DNA from: Sphingomonas paeninsulae
GTDB lineage: Bacteria > Pseudomonadota > Alphaproteobacteria > Sphingomonadales > Sphingomonadaceae
Assembly (NCBI RefSeq): GCF_003660165.1
Contig: NZ_CP032828.1
Location: 785,779 to 849,778 of the forward strand
Direction of reading: 5' to 3'
DNA: 64,000 nucleotides
A program made the translations under genes and the position numbers. Position 1 is the stretch's first letter. Every line of letters starts with the position of its first letter. The notes below the pieces were generated by a model that worked only from the letters and a program-made list of their open reading frames with translations, was not told the DNA's origin and did no database searches. Of the stretch, positions 8,411 to 18,242 are shown in pieces.

Positions 8411-9277
8411 ATGACGATGCAGGGTACGCGCAACGCGCCGCCGCTTGGTAATCGGATGCTGCCGGAAGGCACATTTGCAAATGATGTGGTCATCGTGACT
8501 GGTGGTGGATCAGGGATTGGCAAGGGCATTGCCACCGAATTCGGGCGCTGCGGCGCTGCGGTCGTGATCCTCGGGCGCGACCCCGGTCGTCGCCAGCACG
8601 GGATCGAAGCGGTGGAGGCAGTCGGTGGTCGGGCGATCGGGGTTTCCTGTGATGTGCGGGACGCCGCCCAGATCAAGGCAGCATTTGACGAGGCAGAGGC
8701 GGCGTTCGGCCCGGTCACCGTCCTCGTCAATAACGCCGCGGGCAACTTTCCGGCTGCGGCCGAAGATATCAGCGCAAACGGATTTCGCGCCGTGACATCG
8801 ATCGTGCTGGACGGGACGTTCCTGATGTCGACGGAATTCGCGCGCCGCCGGATTGCGGACGAACGTGGGGGTGCCATCCTGAACATTGCGGCCACCTACG
8901 CCTGGACGGGGGGACCCGGCACGGCTCATTCCGCCGCTGCAAAGGCTGGTGTCGTCAACCTGACGCAATCGCTCGCGGTTGAATGGGGGCCGCACGACAT
9001 TCGCGTCAACGCCATTGCACCCGGCCTCTACAAACACGGGGACATGGGCGATCATATGCGTCTGGATGAGCCGGAATCGGTAGAGGGCCATCAGCCTGCG
9101 CTGCGTACCGGACAGGTTCATGAACTTGGATGGGCCGCCACCTATCTATGTTCCGACTATGCTGCATTTTGTTCCGGGCATACATTCGTACTCGACGGTG
9201 CAAACTGGCTAAGGCGCTCACTGCGTATGCCCAAATTCGAGCCGGTGCGTAGCTGGCTTCCCGAGCGCGCATCATGA
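8411..9277 (+). CDS. SDR oxidoreductase, 2,4-dienoyl-CoA reductase type
   Basis: A 288-residue short-chain dehydrogenase. The cofactor loop TGGGSGIG is at about 31-38 and NNAAGNF at about 108-114. The usual Y-x3-K is replaced by HSAAAKAG, so the Tyr four residues before the Lys is missing. Loss of that Tyr, together with AAGNF, is characteristic of 2,4-dienoyl-CoA reductases, where another Tyr serves (possibly the one in ATYAW). It would reduce dienoyl-CoA with NADPH to feed beta-oxidation of unsaturated chains. It follows the hydratase gene by 3 bp. A generic SDR cannot be excluded. Confidence 0.75.
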   Translation: MTMQGTRNAPPLGNRMLPEGTFANDVVIVTGGGSGIGKGIATEFGRCGAAVVILGRDPGRRQHGIEAVEAVGGRAIGVSCDVRDAAQIKAAFDEAEAAFGPVTVLVNNAAGNFPAAAEDISANGFRAVTSIVLDGTFLMSTEFARRRIADERGGAILNIAATYAWTGGPGTAHSAAAKAGVVNLTQSLAVEWGPHDIRVNAIAPGLYKHGDMGDHMRLDEPESVEGHQPALRTGQVHELGWAATYLCSDYAAFCSGHTFVLDGANWLRRSLRMPKFEPVRSWLPERAS

Positions 9278-9367
9278 CGATACCGGACTATCGCATCCCT
9301 GCCTGCCCCCTTGTCGTCGAGGCACCTTCGCTTCTCTTTTATAACCCGTCCTATTAGTTGACAGATG

Positions 9368-9389
9368 AAAACGATGTTTTGACATTGTC
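9368..9389. promoter_or_regulatory. Putative operator in front of the TetR gene
   Basis: AAAAC-GAT-GTTTT (9368-9380) is immediately followed by GACA-T-TGTC (9381-9389), 50-70 bp upstream of the GTG start. Overlapping dyads of this sort are usual for TetR autoregulation. Function is inferred from position only. Confidence 0.4.
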
Positions 9390-9438
9390 TTAACGCCACA
9401 ACCGGGGCACGGTTGTTCAGGGTAGCTTAGGAACGTGC

Positions 9439-10080
9439 GTGACCGGTGTGGACGAAGCGGAACGGAACCAGCAGGATAACGCGGATACGCTGGTCCGCAA
9501 TCGCGAAAATACGCGCACACGCCTGTTAAAGGCCGGTCGCAAACTCTTTTTCTCGCGCGATTACACCGCGATTTCAGTCGATATGATCGCGCGCGAGGCT
9601 GGCTTTACGCGGGCCGCTTTTTATCTGCATTTCACCGGCAAGGATGCGCTGGTCGCAGCGATGATGATTGCGGAATCCTACAAGACCGATCCGCTGTTCG
9701 AACGTTTCAACCATATGGCGACGACGCCCGAAACGATTGAATCCTTCGTGCGCGCGTTCGTTCACTCCGGGCGCGATCTGCCCGCTGGTCGCCTGTTCCA
9801 CATCGTTGCGTTGCAGAGCGACGCCGCGCGCGATGCTTTTCAGGAAAACCGCCGTCGTTTGATGGCTATCCTTGGCGACGGATTCCCGGCCTTTCGCCCT
9901 GCCCGTGATGATAGTCACGAAGAACAGCGCCGTGCCGCGCGCGCAACGCTCGCGATCGTGATGCTTGAACAGCTTGCCCTGCGCGACGCCGGCCTCGCCT
10001 CACCTGCTTTGCTGGAGGAGATGATCCTTGAAATGCGGGACCGGCTGGTGTCGCTGTCCCGCATCTATCGGGGCGATTGA
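9439..10080 (+). CDS. TetR-family transcriptional regulator
   Basis: A 213-residue protein. The N-terminal helix-turn-helix is clear: RTRLLKAGRKLFF, then MIAREAGFTRAAFYLHFTGK (about 44-65). The C-terminal helical domain would bind an acyl-CoA or related ligand. The GTG at 9439 has AGGA six bases upstream and keeps the head complete. It is convergent with the acyl-CoA dehydrogenase pair (4-bp gap) and downstream of the hydratase/SDR pair, so it probably represses one of these modules and itself. Confidence 0.85.
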   Translation: MTGVDEAERNQQDNADTLVRNRENTRTRLLKAGRKLFFSRDYTAISVDMIAREAGFTRAAFYLHFTGKDALVAAMMIAESYKTDPLFERFNHMATTPETIESFVRAFVHSGRDLPAGRLFHIVALQSDAARDAFQENRRRLMAILGDGFPAFRPARDDSHEEQRRAARATLAIVMLEQLALRDAGLASPALLEEMILEMRDRLVSLSRIYRGD

Positions 10081-10084
10081 ACTC

Positions 10085-11029
10085 TCAGGCGGCGAGCAGC
10101 ATCGCCGTGCTGACCGGCGAAATGAATTGTAACAAATGAGCGCGCTTGAGGACGAGGTGGGCGTCGCATTCATCGGTCATGCCCATGCCGCCATGAACCT
10201 GAATGCTGGCGCGTCCGTTCCCGATCGCGGCTGCGTCGGCCAGTCGCTTCGCCACCGCAATCTGAAACGCGGCGTCCTCGCGCGCACTGTCCAGCGTCAG
10301 CGCAGCATATAATAGTTGCGCACGCGCCGCTGAACACCGCACCGCCATATCCGCACAGGGGTGTTTTACGCCCTGAAATGACCCGATAGGGCGCCCGAAT
10401 TGCTCACGAACTCGTGCATAGCCCGCCGCCATATCGCGCGCCGCCTCTGCGCAACCGAGCGCGAATGCTGCGGCAACAAGGCGCTGGTGGTTGGCGGCCC
10501 GCGATCCCGTCGTTTGTATGCGGGCTTTCGGGGGTAAGGCGATAATGGCCTGACTCGTCGATGGGTCGAGGCAGTCGTTGATAGTCCAGTCCACAGGCGC
10601 ATCGTAAAGCGAAGCACCATTGTCACCGGTCACCAGAACCATATTGGCACCGCGCACTTCTAGAACACGCAACTGCCCGCCAGCTTCTGTCAGTCCGAGT
10701 GCGACGCGCCGGGTTCCTGCCAGAATATCCATGGCGAGCGCCTGATCCCCGGTCGCTATGGCAACATTGGCTGCAACCGCCATCGCAATTGTCCCGATGG
10801 GGGCCAGATATCGACCGAGTTCTGCCAGCACCAGCGCCTCCGCGCCATGCGACATCGCGACCCCACCAATATCCTCTGGCAGCGCAATGCCGAACCAGCC
10901 CATCGCCGCCATGTCGGTCCATATCCCGTCGGGTCTCAGACGCGCAGCGTTCAGCGGAATATGATCGCGCAGATACGCTTCGCTTGCTGCACGGACGGCT
11001 TCTTCGGTGTCGGACGGATATAGGTCCAT
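10085..11029 (-). CDS. Acyl-CoA dehydrogenase, short subunit
   Basis: A 314-residue member of the acyl-CoA dehydrogenase family, shorter than the usual ~380. The C-terminal signature REQFGRPIGSFQGVKHP is present, followed by QVHGGMGMTDECDAHLVLKR. The typical catalytic 'YEGT' Glu region is absent. With the full-length dehydrogenase 17 bp upstream it resembles the two-gene heteromeric dehydrogenases of steroid side-chain catabolism (FadE/ChsE1-ChsE2 type), in which only one partner carries the catalytic Glu. That pairing is an inference. GAGGAG lies 7 bases before the ATG. Confidence 0.8.
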   Translation of the reverse strand: MDLYPSDTEEAVRAASEAYLRDHIPLNAARLRPDGIWTDMAAMGWFGIALPEDIGGVAMSHGAEALVLAELGRYLAPIGTIAMAVAANVAIATGDQALAMDILAGTRRVALGLTEAGGQLRVLEVRGANMVLVTGDNGASLYDAPVDWTINDCLDPSTSQAIIALPPKARIQTTGSRAANHQRLVAAAFALGCAEAARDMAAGYARVREQFGRPIGSFQGVKHPCADMAVRCSAARAQLLYAALTLDSAREDAAFQIAVAKRLADAAAIGNGRASIQVHGGMGMTDECDAHLVLKRAHLLQFISPVSTAMLLAA

Positions 11030-11046
11030 CTGCTCGCTCCTCAGCG

Positions 11047-12210
11047 TTATTTGGGAAGTCCGAGCACGCGCTCGCCAATAATATTGCGCTGGATCTGGGC
11101 GGAGCCACCGGCAATTGTCTGGGCAAAGCCATAAAGATAACGATGCGTGGGATCTTTCATGCCGTAGCTGAAATCGAGCATGGTCTGTCCCATCATCCCG
11201 ATCTCGCAGCGCGCGACACGTTGTGAAAGTTCGGAGGTGTAAAGCCGCACAATCGACGCTTCGGCACCCGGCGTACCGGTGCGCGCCACTTCAGAGACGG
11301 TGCGATATGTCATCGCTTTCAGCGCAGTCACCTCGGCGCGCAGAGTGGCGAGATCGTCCGCCAGACGCTCGCTTGCAATAAGGGCGCGTCCGTCCGTACC
11401 TGTCGTTTCCCGGGCGCGCCCGATCAACTGTTCCACGTGCGCGGCAAGGCTGACCTGTTCCGCAATAAAGCCCGTGCCCCGCTCGAACCCCAGCGTCGAC
11501 ATCGCCACGCTCCAACCCTGATCGATGCCGCCGACGATATTTTCGACCGGAACCCTGACCTCGTCGTAAAATACTTCGCAAAGGTCGATCTGACCACTCA
11601 TCAGGCGGATTGGGCGCACCGTGATGCCGGGCGTGCGCATATCGCAGATAACCCAGCTTAACCCTTTGTGGCGCTCAGCATTCGGATCTGTGCGAACCAA
11701 CAGTTCCTGCCAGTCGGCAAGGTCGGCATAGCTGGTCCATATCTTTGACCCATTGATAACCAGCTCGTCACCATCGATCCGCGCATGAGTGCGTATTCCC
11801 GCAAGGTCCGATCCGGCCCCCGGTTCGGAAAAGCCCTGACACCAGATGGTTTCAGCCTTCAGGATGCGTGGCAGATGATAATGTTTCTGATCCTCGCTCC
11901 CGCGCGCGATCAGTGTCGGCCCACCATGATTCACGCCGACGAAGCAGACGCCGATAAAAGGAGCACCCGCGCGCGCATATTCTTCGAACCAGATGATCTG
12001 TTCGATCAGTGACAGACCCCTGCCCCCATATTCTGTGGGCCAGTTGATCCCGGCCCAGCCACCATCATATTGCCGCCGCTGCCATGCCAGATCGAACGCA
12101 CGCCCTTCGGTCCCGTCAAAGGGGCGCGGTTCTTTCGGAGTATTCACCGCGAGCCATGCACGCACTTCTTCACGGAAGTGCATCTCGCTGGTGGAATAAT
12201 CGATGTCCAT
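11047..12210 (-). CDS. Acyl-CoA dehydrogenase, long subunit
   Basis: A 387-residue flavoprotein, family-normal length. It has the FAD/substrate motif WCQGFSEPGAGSDLAG (about 125-140), NGSKIWTSYADLADW, and the C-terminal GGSAQIQRNIIGERVLGLP, where Gln replaces the usual Glu of TNEIQR-type ends. It would oxidise acyl-CoA to trans-2-enoyl-CoA, passing electrons to ETF. It lies in a leftward operon, 5 bp after the SDR gene and before the short dehydrogenase, its likely heteromeric partner. Confidence 0.88.
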   Translation of the reverse strand: MDIDYSTSEMHFREEVRAWLAVNTPKEPRPFDGTEGRAFDLAWQRRQYDGGWAGINWPTEYGGRGLSLIEQIIWFEEYARAGAPFIGVCFVGVNHGGPTLIARGSEDQKHYHLPRILKAETIWCQGFSEPGAGSDLAGIRTHARIDGDELVINGSKIWTSYADLADWQELLVRTDPNAERHKGLSWVICDMRTPGITVRPIRLMSGQIDLCEVFYDEVRVPVENIVGGIDQGWSVAMSTLGFERGTGFIAEQVSLAAHVEQLIGRARETTGTDGRALIASERLADDLATLRAEVTALKAMTYRTVSEVARTGTPGAEASIVRLYTSELSQRVARCEIGMMGQTMLDFSYGMKDPTHRYLYGFAQTIAGGSAQIQRNIIGERVLGLPK

Positions 12211-12215
12211 GATGG

Positions 12216-12962
12216 TCAGGCGCCGCCAGTGACGACAATAGTTTCGCCGTTGACCCAGCGGCTGTCATGGCTGGCAAGGAACGCGACCACATCGGCCAGA
12301 CCATCCGGCTGGCCAATGCGTTTTAGCGGGTGAGCACGCGCCGACCTTTCGCGTGCATCGGCGGGCATTCCGTCGGTGATGAGGTCGGTGTCGACCATGC
12401 CGGGCTGTATCGCGTTGACTGTGATCCGGCGCGGCGCGAGTTCGGTTGCCCAGACGCGCGTAAAGGCATCGACCGCCGCCTTTGAACCCGAATATGCGGA
12501 AAGCCCGCCTACGCGCGCTATCGTCGCGGTGCTCGAAAAGTTGATGATGCGTCCATCGTCGCGCATCAGCGGCAGCATTTTCTGGGTCGTGAAAAATAGA
12601 CCGCGCGCGTTTAGGCCAAATGTCTCATCATACGCCTCTGTCGTTGTCTTCTCGAGCGTGGGCATACCGCCTGCCCCACGCCCGGCGTTGTTGACGAGGA
12701 TATCCACACCGGAAACTCTGGCAACGATCTCTGCCACCATCCGGTCGATATCCGACAGGTTCGACACATCCGCCTGTACGGAAAACGCAGATCCGCCAGT
12801 GGCTTCGATCTGTTCAACCAGCGATCGCGCCTGACCGGCGCTTCGCGAGTAGTTGACGATGACCTGAGCGCCGTCTGACGCAAGCCGTAACGCAATCCCC
12901 CGTCCGATCCCCCGTCCTGCGCCCGTCACCAAAGCAATTTTGCCGCTCAGCCTGCCCGCCAT
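12216..12962 (-). CDS. SDR oxidoreductase (FabG-like)
   Basis: A 248-residue classical SDR with TGAGRGIG (about 14-21), NNAG, catalytic Ser in INFSSTATIA and YSGSK (Y-x3-K) at about 157-161, and the end VVTGGA. It would catalyse NAD(P)-dependent oxidation or reduction of a hydroxyl, probably a 3-hydroxyacyl-CoA given that it is the first gene of an operon with two acyl-CoA dehydrogenases. All catalytic residues are present. Confidence 0.8.
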   Translation of the reverse strand: MAGRLSGKIALVTGAGRGIGRGIALRLASDGAQVIVNYSRSAGQARSLVEQIEATGGSAFSVQADVSNLSDIDRMVAEIVARVSGVDILVNNAGRGAGGMPTLEKTTTEAYDETFGLNARGLFFTTQKMLPLMRDDGRIINFSSTATIARVGGLSAYSGSKAAVDAFTRVWATELAPRRITVNAIQPGMVDTDLITDGMPADARERSARAHPLKRIGQPDGLADVVAFLASHDSRWVNGETIVVTGGA

Positions 12963-13111
12963 ATAAAATCGCCTATCAATTTGTTCTCGTTGTCACCTGT
13001 ATCTGAGTCTATTGCGCGATGATCAAGGGCGATCTTGACGAAAGGCGTGCAGACTGTCGCACGACACCGACAGGGCGTCGAACACTTACATACCGGTATT
13101 CGGCAGCTTAA

Positions 13112-13762
13112 TCAGGCAGGAACGCAGGACGTCGGCAATGCCCACGCGGACTCGTGCGATGGGCTGTTACCAACGCGCGGCACGCCGGTAAGCGCCGCCA
13201 TTAGCATCCCGGCGGTCTGCTCTGCAGTTTCCCGTATCGGCAAACGTGGGCGTGACAGAGTGCGATGACCAAGGCCGAACAAAAGCCCGAGAAGCACCTC
13301 TTCGGCACCATCGAGACTTTCTTCAGAAAGTGCCGGATTGGTTATGATAGCCATCTTGCGGACGATTGAGCGGTAACGTTCGCATATTTCGCCGATCTGG
13401 TCGGCGACTGCGGGGTTGCGATACGCTTCTGCCAGAATTTCGAACGACAATGACTCTTCTGTTTCTGACAGGGAACGGGTTGCGAGCTGGACAAACGCGT
13501 CCCTGATCGACAGCGCGCCGCCGTCTACCGCTTTCAGAACATCATCGAACGCGCTCGTTTTCAATTCGGAACTGTCCGAAACGATTGCCAGTATGACGGC
13601 GTTCTTGTCTTTGAAAAGGCGATAGATTTGACCAACGCTCACGTTCGCCTTGATCGCCAGCTCTGAAACCGGGGTCTGATGAAAGCCCTGCGACGCGAAC
13701 AATTGCCGGGCCGCGGCAAGAATGCGCTCTCGCGGGCCTGGGTTATGCTGCACCGCAACCAA
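13112..13762 (-). CDS. TetR-family regulator of the divergent RND pump
   Basis: A 216-residue TetR regulator. The head reads RERILAAARQLFASQGFHQT, then LAIKANVSVGQIYRLFKDKN. The start is a TTG at 13762 with GGAGGT six bases upstream. It is divergent from the three-gene RND efflux operon, with a palindrome between them, which is the classic layout of a local repressor such as AcrR, NalC or TtgR-type proteins. It probably derepresses the pump when a toxic compound binds its C-terminal domain. Confidence 0.85.
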   Translation of the reverse strand: MVAVQHNPGPRERILAAARQLFASQGFHQTPVSELAIKANVSVGQIYRLFKDKNAVILAIVSDSSELKTSAFDDVLKAVDGGALSIRDAFVQLATRSLSETEESLSFEILAEAYRNPAVADQIGEICERYRSIVRKMAIITNPALSEESLDGAEEVLLGLLFGLGHRTLSRPRLPIRETAEQTAGMLMAALTGVPRVGNSPSHESAWALPTSCVPA

Positions 13763-13827
13763 ATTTACCTCCGCTCCGACTTTTTGCTTGACCCGTTCCT
13801 TGCACGGTAATAGCTAGCGAGGCAAGC

Positions 13828-13845
13828 GGAATGATCGTTCATTCC
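13828..13845. promoter_or_regulatory. TetR operator, GGAATGA-TCGT-TCATTCC
   Basis: A perfect 7-bp inverted repeat with a 4-bp spacer lies between the divergent TetR gene (start 13762) and the pump operon (start 13872). It ends 26 bp before the pump ATG, so a bound dimer would block transcription. The flanks also partly mirror each other (GCAAGC left, GCGTTTGC right). Confidence 0.6.
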
Positions 13846-13871
13846 TGCGTTTGCTTTATTAGGGATTTGTT

Positions 13872-15047
13872 ATGCGTCGGATCAAAATCATGCGGTCCGT
13901 GGCTCTCGCGGCCTTGGTCGTGACCGGTGCATGCAGCAAAGCCCCGCCCCCGCCACGGCCAGCTCCAAACGTGGGCGTGGTTACGGTAAAGCTGGAGCCG
14001 GTGACGCTCACAACCGAGCTGCCGGGGCGCATCACTGCCGTGGAAACGTCAGAGGTTCGACCACAGGTGGCTGGCGTTATCCGCCGCCGCCTGTTTACCG
14101 AAGGCTCGCTGGTCCACGCAGGTCAGGTTCTGTACGAGATTGAGGATGCGCCCTATCGTGCGGCGCTCGGTTCGGCGGAAGGGCAGTTGGGCGCGGCTCA
14201 GTCGCAGATCAACGCCACCCGCCTTCTGGCACAGCGCTACGGTCAGCTTGTTGCGGTAAATGCCGTCAGCAAGCAGGAAGCCGACAATGCCAAAGCATCC
14301 GCGCAACAGGCAAGCGCAAATGTTGCAGCGCAGCGCGCAGCGGTCGATGCTGCCCGCGTCAATCTGAACTTCACGCGCATCAAGGCCCCGATTTCCGGGC
14401 GTATCGGCCGGTCGGCGTTTACGGCCGGTGCCTTAGTACAAATCGCTCAGGCCGATCCACTGGCGACGATCCAGCGTACCGATACCGTTTATGTCGACGT
14501 GACCCAGTCGGCGGCACAGTTGCTCGATTTGCGGTCAGCCATGCAGTCCGGCGACCTCAAGCGCGACGTCGGCAGTGCACGGGTCCAGCTCCTTTTGCCC
14601 AACGGCCAGACTTATCCGATTGAGGGCCGCCTGGAATTCTCCGAAGTCACCGTCGACCAGACCACCGGTGCCGTGACGTTGCGCGCCAGTTTCCCGAACC
14701 CGAATGGGACGTTGCTTCCGGGCCTGTACGTCCGCGCCCGCCTGATCGAGGGTGTTCGCCAGCAGGTGGTGTTGGCCCCACAGCAGGGCATCTCCCGTGA
14801 TCCGCGTGGTCGTGCAACGGCGTTGGTCGTCAATGCACAGAACAAGGTCGAGCAGCGCAATATCACCACCGATCGGGCGATCGGCGACAAATGGATCGTT
14901 ACCAGTGGCCTGAAAGCGGGCGACAGGTTGATCGTCGAAGGCCTGGTGAACCTGAAGCCCGGCGCGACCGTCAAGCCCGGTAAGCCGCAGCAGGTGGGTG
15001 TTGACGCCCCCGCTCCCGCCGCTACTCCCGGACAAGGTGGGAAATAA
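13872..15047 (+). CDS. RND efflux periplasmic adaptor lipoprotein (MexA/AcrA type)
   Basis: A 391-residue membrane-fusion protein. A lipobox VTGAC puts the acylated Cys at residue 21, anchoring it in the inner membrane. The barrel-sandwich/lipoyl segment includes EVRPQVAGVIRRRLFTEGS (about 60-78), and a coiled-coil hairpin follows at about 95-165 (rich in Ala/Gln). The tail is Pro/Ala-rich. It couples the inner-membrane pump to the outer-membrane channel. First gene of a three-gene operon: 6 bp to the pump gene. Confidence 0.92.
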   Translation: MRRIKIMRSVALAALVVTGACSKAPPPPRPAPNVGVVTVKLEPVTLTTELPGRITAVETSEVRPQVAGVIRRRLFTEGSLVHAGQVLYEIEDAPYRAALGSAEGQLGAAQSQINATRLLAQRYGQLVAVNAVSKQEADNAKASAQQASANVAAQRAAVDAARVNLNFTRIKAPISGRIGRSAFTAGALVQIAQADPLATIQRTDTVYVDVTQSAAQLLDLRSAMQSGDLKRDVGSARVQLLLPNGQTYPIEGRLEFSEVTVDQTTGAVTLRASFPNPNGTLLPGLYVRARLIEGVRQQVVLAPQQGISRDPRGRATALVVNAQNKVEQRNITTDRAIGDKWIVTSGLKAGDRLIVEGLVNLKPGATVKPGKPQQVGVDAPAPAATPGQGGK

Positions 15048-15053
15048 GCCGCA

Positions 15054-18000
15054 ATGTCACGCTATTTCATCGACCGGCCTATCTTCGCATGGGTCATCGC
15101 GATCATCCTTATGCTCGCGGGCGCTCTTGCGATCCGTTCGCTGCCGATCGCGCAATTTCCGGAAATCGCCGCTCCCAAGGTGACGATCGCGACCCTGTAT
15201 CCGGGTGCCGACGCGCAGACGCTTGAGAACACGACCACCCAGATCATCGAACAGCAGATGAAGGGTATCGATAAACTTCGCTATTTTTCATCGACCAGTG
15301 ATTCCGCGGGCAACCTCGCCATCACGCTGACCTTCGAACAGGGCACCAACCCCGACATCGCTCAGGTTCAGGTGCAGAACAAACTGGCGCAGGCAACCCC
15401 GCTGTTGCCGCAGGAGGTCCAGCAGTCCGGTCTTCGTGTGACGAAAGCCACCGCCAACTTTTTGTTGATATTGGCCGTCTATTCGCAAAACGGCAGCCAT
15501 GATCAAATCGATCTGGGCGATCTGATTGCTTCAAAACTGCAAGACCCGATCAGCCGGTTAAAGGGTGTCGGCGACACGCAGGTGCTCGGCGCGCAATATT
15601 CGATGCGCATCTGGATCGACCCCTTCAAAATGTCGAATCTCGGCATCACGGTGACCGACATCCGTTCGGCGATCACTGCGCAGAACGCCCAGGTTTCGGC
15701 GGGGCAGGTCGGCAGCACGCCTTCGGTCGGCGGACAGGCACTGAATGCCACCGTCACGGCACAGTCGCGGTTGCGTACGGTCGATGAATTCAAGAAGATC
15801 ATTTTGCGCTCGACGACCGGCGGTGCGACTGTCCGGCTTTCCGACGTGGCACGCATCGAACTGGGTTCCGAAAACTACGGCTTTCAGGCGCGCTATAACG
15901 GCAAACAGGCGGCGGGCTTCGGTATAAAGCTGGCCCCCGGTGCGAACGCGCTCGACACAGTGACGCTCGTCAAGGCTGAGGTCGCAAAGATCAACAAGCA
16001 GTTCCCGGACGACGTGAAGGTTGCTTTCCCGGTCGATAACTCGACGTTCGTTCGCTTGTCGGTCAAACAGGTGGTTCGCACTCTGTTTGAAGCCGTTATT
16101 CTCGTCTTTTTGGTGATGTTCCTTTTTCTCCAGAATTTCCGGGCCACGCTGATCCCGACGATCGCTGTACCGGTGGTTCTGCTTGGATCGCTTGCCGTGC
16201 TGCAACTGGCCGGCTTCACGATCAATACGCTGACGTTGTTCGGCATGGTGCTCGCAATCGGTCTGCTGGTCGATGACGCGATCGTCGTGGTCGAAAATGT
16301 CGAACGCCTGATTCAGGAAGAGGGCCTGAGCCCCAAGGAAGCGGCGCGTAAATCGATGGACGAAATCAGCGGCGCGCTGATCGGTATCGCGCTGGTTTTG
16401 TCGGCCGTGTTTCTGCCAATGGCATTCTTCGGTGGCTCGACCGGCGTCATCTTCCGTCAGTTTTCGATCACGATCGTGTCGGCCATGGTGCTGTCGGTGT
16501 TGGTCGCATTGATCCTGACACCGGCTCTATGCGCGACCATCCTGAAGCCACAGAATGAAGCCCATGAACACAAAAAGGGATTCTTTGGCTGGTTCAACCG
16601 CACGTTCAACAATGGCGTCTCCAGATATGGCAACGGCCTTCGCCGCGTCGAGCGTGGCTGGGTCAGGACAATGCTCGTCTATGCGGTGATCGTCGCCGTG
16701 ATGGCGTTCATATTCGTGCGGCTGCCCTCGGGCTTTCTTCCCGAAGAAGATCAGGGCGTGATGTTTGCGCAGGTATCGTTGCCCACCGGATCGACGATTG
16801 ATGAAACCGCGCGAACGATGGACCGTATGCGCAGTCACTTCCTTGACGATGAGAAGGCGAACATCGCCGGCGTCTTCACGGTCAGCGGCTTCGGCTTTGT
16901 CGGACAGGGACAGAATGTCGGTATTGCCTTTATCCAGTTGAAGCCCTGGAGCGAGCGCAAGGGCAAGGATAACGCAGTCGCAGCGATCGCTGCGCGCGCA
17001 AACAAGGCTTTTGGCGGCATTCAGGCCGGTATGGCGATCGGGTTCGTCCCACCCGCCGTGCAGGAACTTGGCAACGCCAATGGGTTCGATTTTGAATTGA
17101 AGGACATGGCTGGCGTCGGCCATGACAAACTGCTCGAAGCGCGTAACATGCTGCTTGGCATGGCGAGCCAGGACAAACGGCTCATGCAGGTCCGGCCCAA
17201 TGGACTGGAAGATACGCCACAGCTGAAACTCAATGTCGATCAGGCGCTGGCCGGGGCCCTTGGTCTTAGTCAGGCAGACATTAATACCACCGTCAGCACT
17301 GCCTTCGGTGGATCGTACATCAATGACTTTATCGATCAGGGTCGGGTGAAAAAGGTGTATGTGCAGGCCGATGCGCCGTTCCGCAGGTCACCGGCGGACC
17401 TCGGCAACTTCTTTGTCCGTGGTGCCAGCGGCACGATGGCACCTTTCTCCTCATTCTCGACGACCGACTGGAACTACGGTCCCGCACGCCTCGAACGCTA
17501 TAATGGCGTCGCGTCGTTCGAAATCATGGGGTCGCCTGCACCCGGAGTCAGCAGCGGTACTGCGATCAAGGCGATGGAGGAAATGGCGGCAAAGCTACCG
17601 CCCGGAATCGGCTATGAGTGGACCGGCCTCAGCTACGAAGAGCAACTCTCGGGCGGCCAGGCCCCTGCACTCTACGCGCTTTCGCTGTTGATCGTGTTCC
17701 TGTGCCTCGCCGCGCTGTACGAAAGCTGGTCGGTCCCGATCGCCGTCCTGCTGGTCGTGCCGCTTGGAGTCCTCGGCGCAGTGCTCGCCGCAACAATCTT
17801 CGGCCTGAATAACGATATTTACCTTCAGGTCGGCCTGATCACGACAATCGGGGTCGCGGCAAAGAATGCGATCCTGATCGTTGAATTCGCCGAAGAAAAG
17901 ATGGCCGACGGTATGGGTGCCGCCGATGCAGCGGTCGAGGCGGCCAAGCTGCGCCTGCGCCCAATCCTGATGACGTCGTTCGCGTTCATCTTCGGGGTGC

Positions 18001-18239
18001 TGCCGCTGGCGGTCTCGACGGGTGCCGGTGCCGGTGGTCAGCGCGCGATCGGTTGGGCTGTGGTCGGCGGAATGCTGTCCGCGACAGTCCTCGCGATCTT
18101 CTTCGTCCCGCTGTTCTTCCTGTTGGTGAAGCGCCTGTTCAAACAGGATAGGCCGCGCGAGAGGCGCAGCACCGTCAGTTATCATCACGGGCTATGGGAC
18201 GATGATTCATCCGATACCCCGCGACCGCAGGAAGTCTGA
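15054..18239 (+). CDS. RND multidrug efflux transporter (MexB/AcrB, HAE1 family)
   Basis: A 1061-residue inner-membrane proton antiporter, full length for HAE1 pumps (12 TM helices, two large periplasmic loops). It starts [13 protein letters not shown], the family signature. The proton-relay residues are intact: Asp407-Asp408 in [14 protein letters not shown] (TM4) and Lys937 in [16 protein letters not shown] (TM10). It should export hydrophobic toxins, antibiotics or aromatic/steroid-like compounds. Substrate range cannot be predicted. Neighbours complete the tripartite system. Confidence 0.95.
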   Translation: MSRYFIDRPIFAWVIAIILMLAGALAIRSLPIAQFPEIAAPKVTIATLYPGADAQTLENTTTQIIEQQMKGIDKLRYFSSTSDSAGNLAITLTFEQGTNPDIAQVQVQNKLAQATPLLPQEVQQSGLRVTKATANFLLILAVYSQNGSHDQIDLGDLIASKLQDPISRLKGVGDTQVLGAQYSMRIWIDPFKMSNLGITVTDIRSAITAQNAQVSAGQVGSTPSVGGQALNATVTAQSRLRTVDEFKKIILRSTTGGATVRLSDVARIELGSENYGFQARYNGKQAAGFGIKLAPGANALDTVTLVKAEVAKINKQFPDDVKVAFPVDNSTFVRLSVKQVVRTLFEAVILVFLVMFLFLQNFRATLIPTIAVPVVLLGSLAVLQLAGFTINTLTLFGMVLAIGLLVDDAIVVVENVERLIQEEGLSPKEAARKSMDEISGALIGIALVLSAVFLPMAFFGGSTGVIFRQFSITIVSAMVLSVLVALILTPALCATILKPQNEAHEHKKGFFGWFNRTFNNGVSRYGNGLRRVERGWVRTMLVYAVIVAVMAFIFVRLPSGFLPEEDQGVMFAQVSLPTGSTIDETARTMDRMRSHFLDDEKANIAGVFTVSGFGFVGQGQNVGIAFIQLKPWSERKGKDNAVAAIAARANKAFGGIQAGMAIGFVPPAVQELGNANGFDFELKDMAGVGHDKLLEARNMLLGMASQDKRLMQVRPNGLEDTPQLKLNVDQALAGALGLSQADINTTVSTAFGGSYINDFIDQGRVKKVYVQADAPFRRSPADLGNFFVRGASGTMAPFSSFSTTDWNYGPARLERYNGVASFEIMGSPAPGVSSGTAIKAMEEMAAKLPPGIGYEWTGLSYEEQLSGGQAPALYALSLLIVFLCLAALYESWSVPIAVLLVVPLGVLGAVLAATIFGLNNDIYLQVGLITTIGVAAKNAILIVEFAEEKMADGMGAADAAVEAAKLRLRPILMTSFAFIFGVLPLAVSTGAGAGGQRAIGWAVVGGMLSATVLAIFFVPLFFLLVKRLFKQDRPRERRSTVSYHHGLWDDDSSDTPRPQEV

Positions 18240-18242
18240 GCC

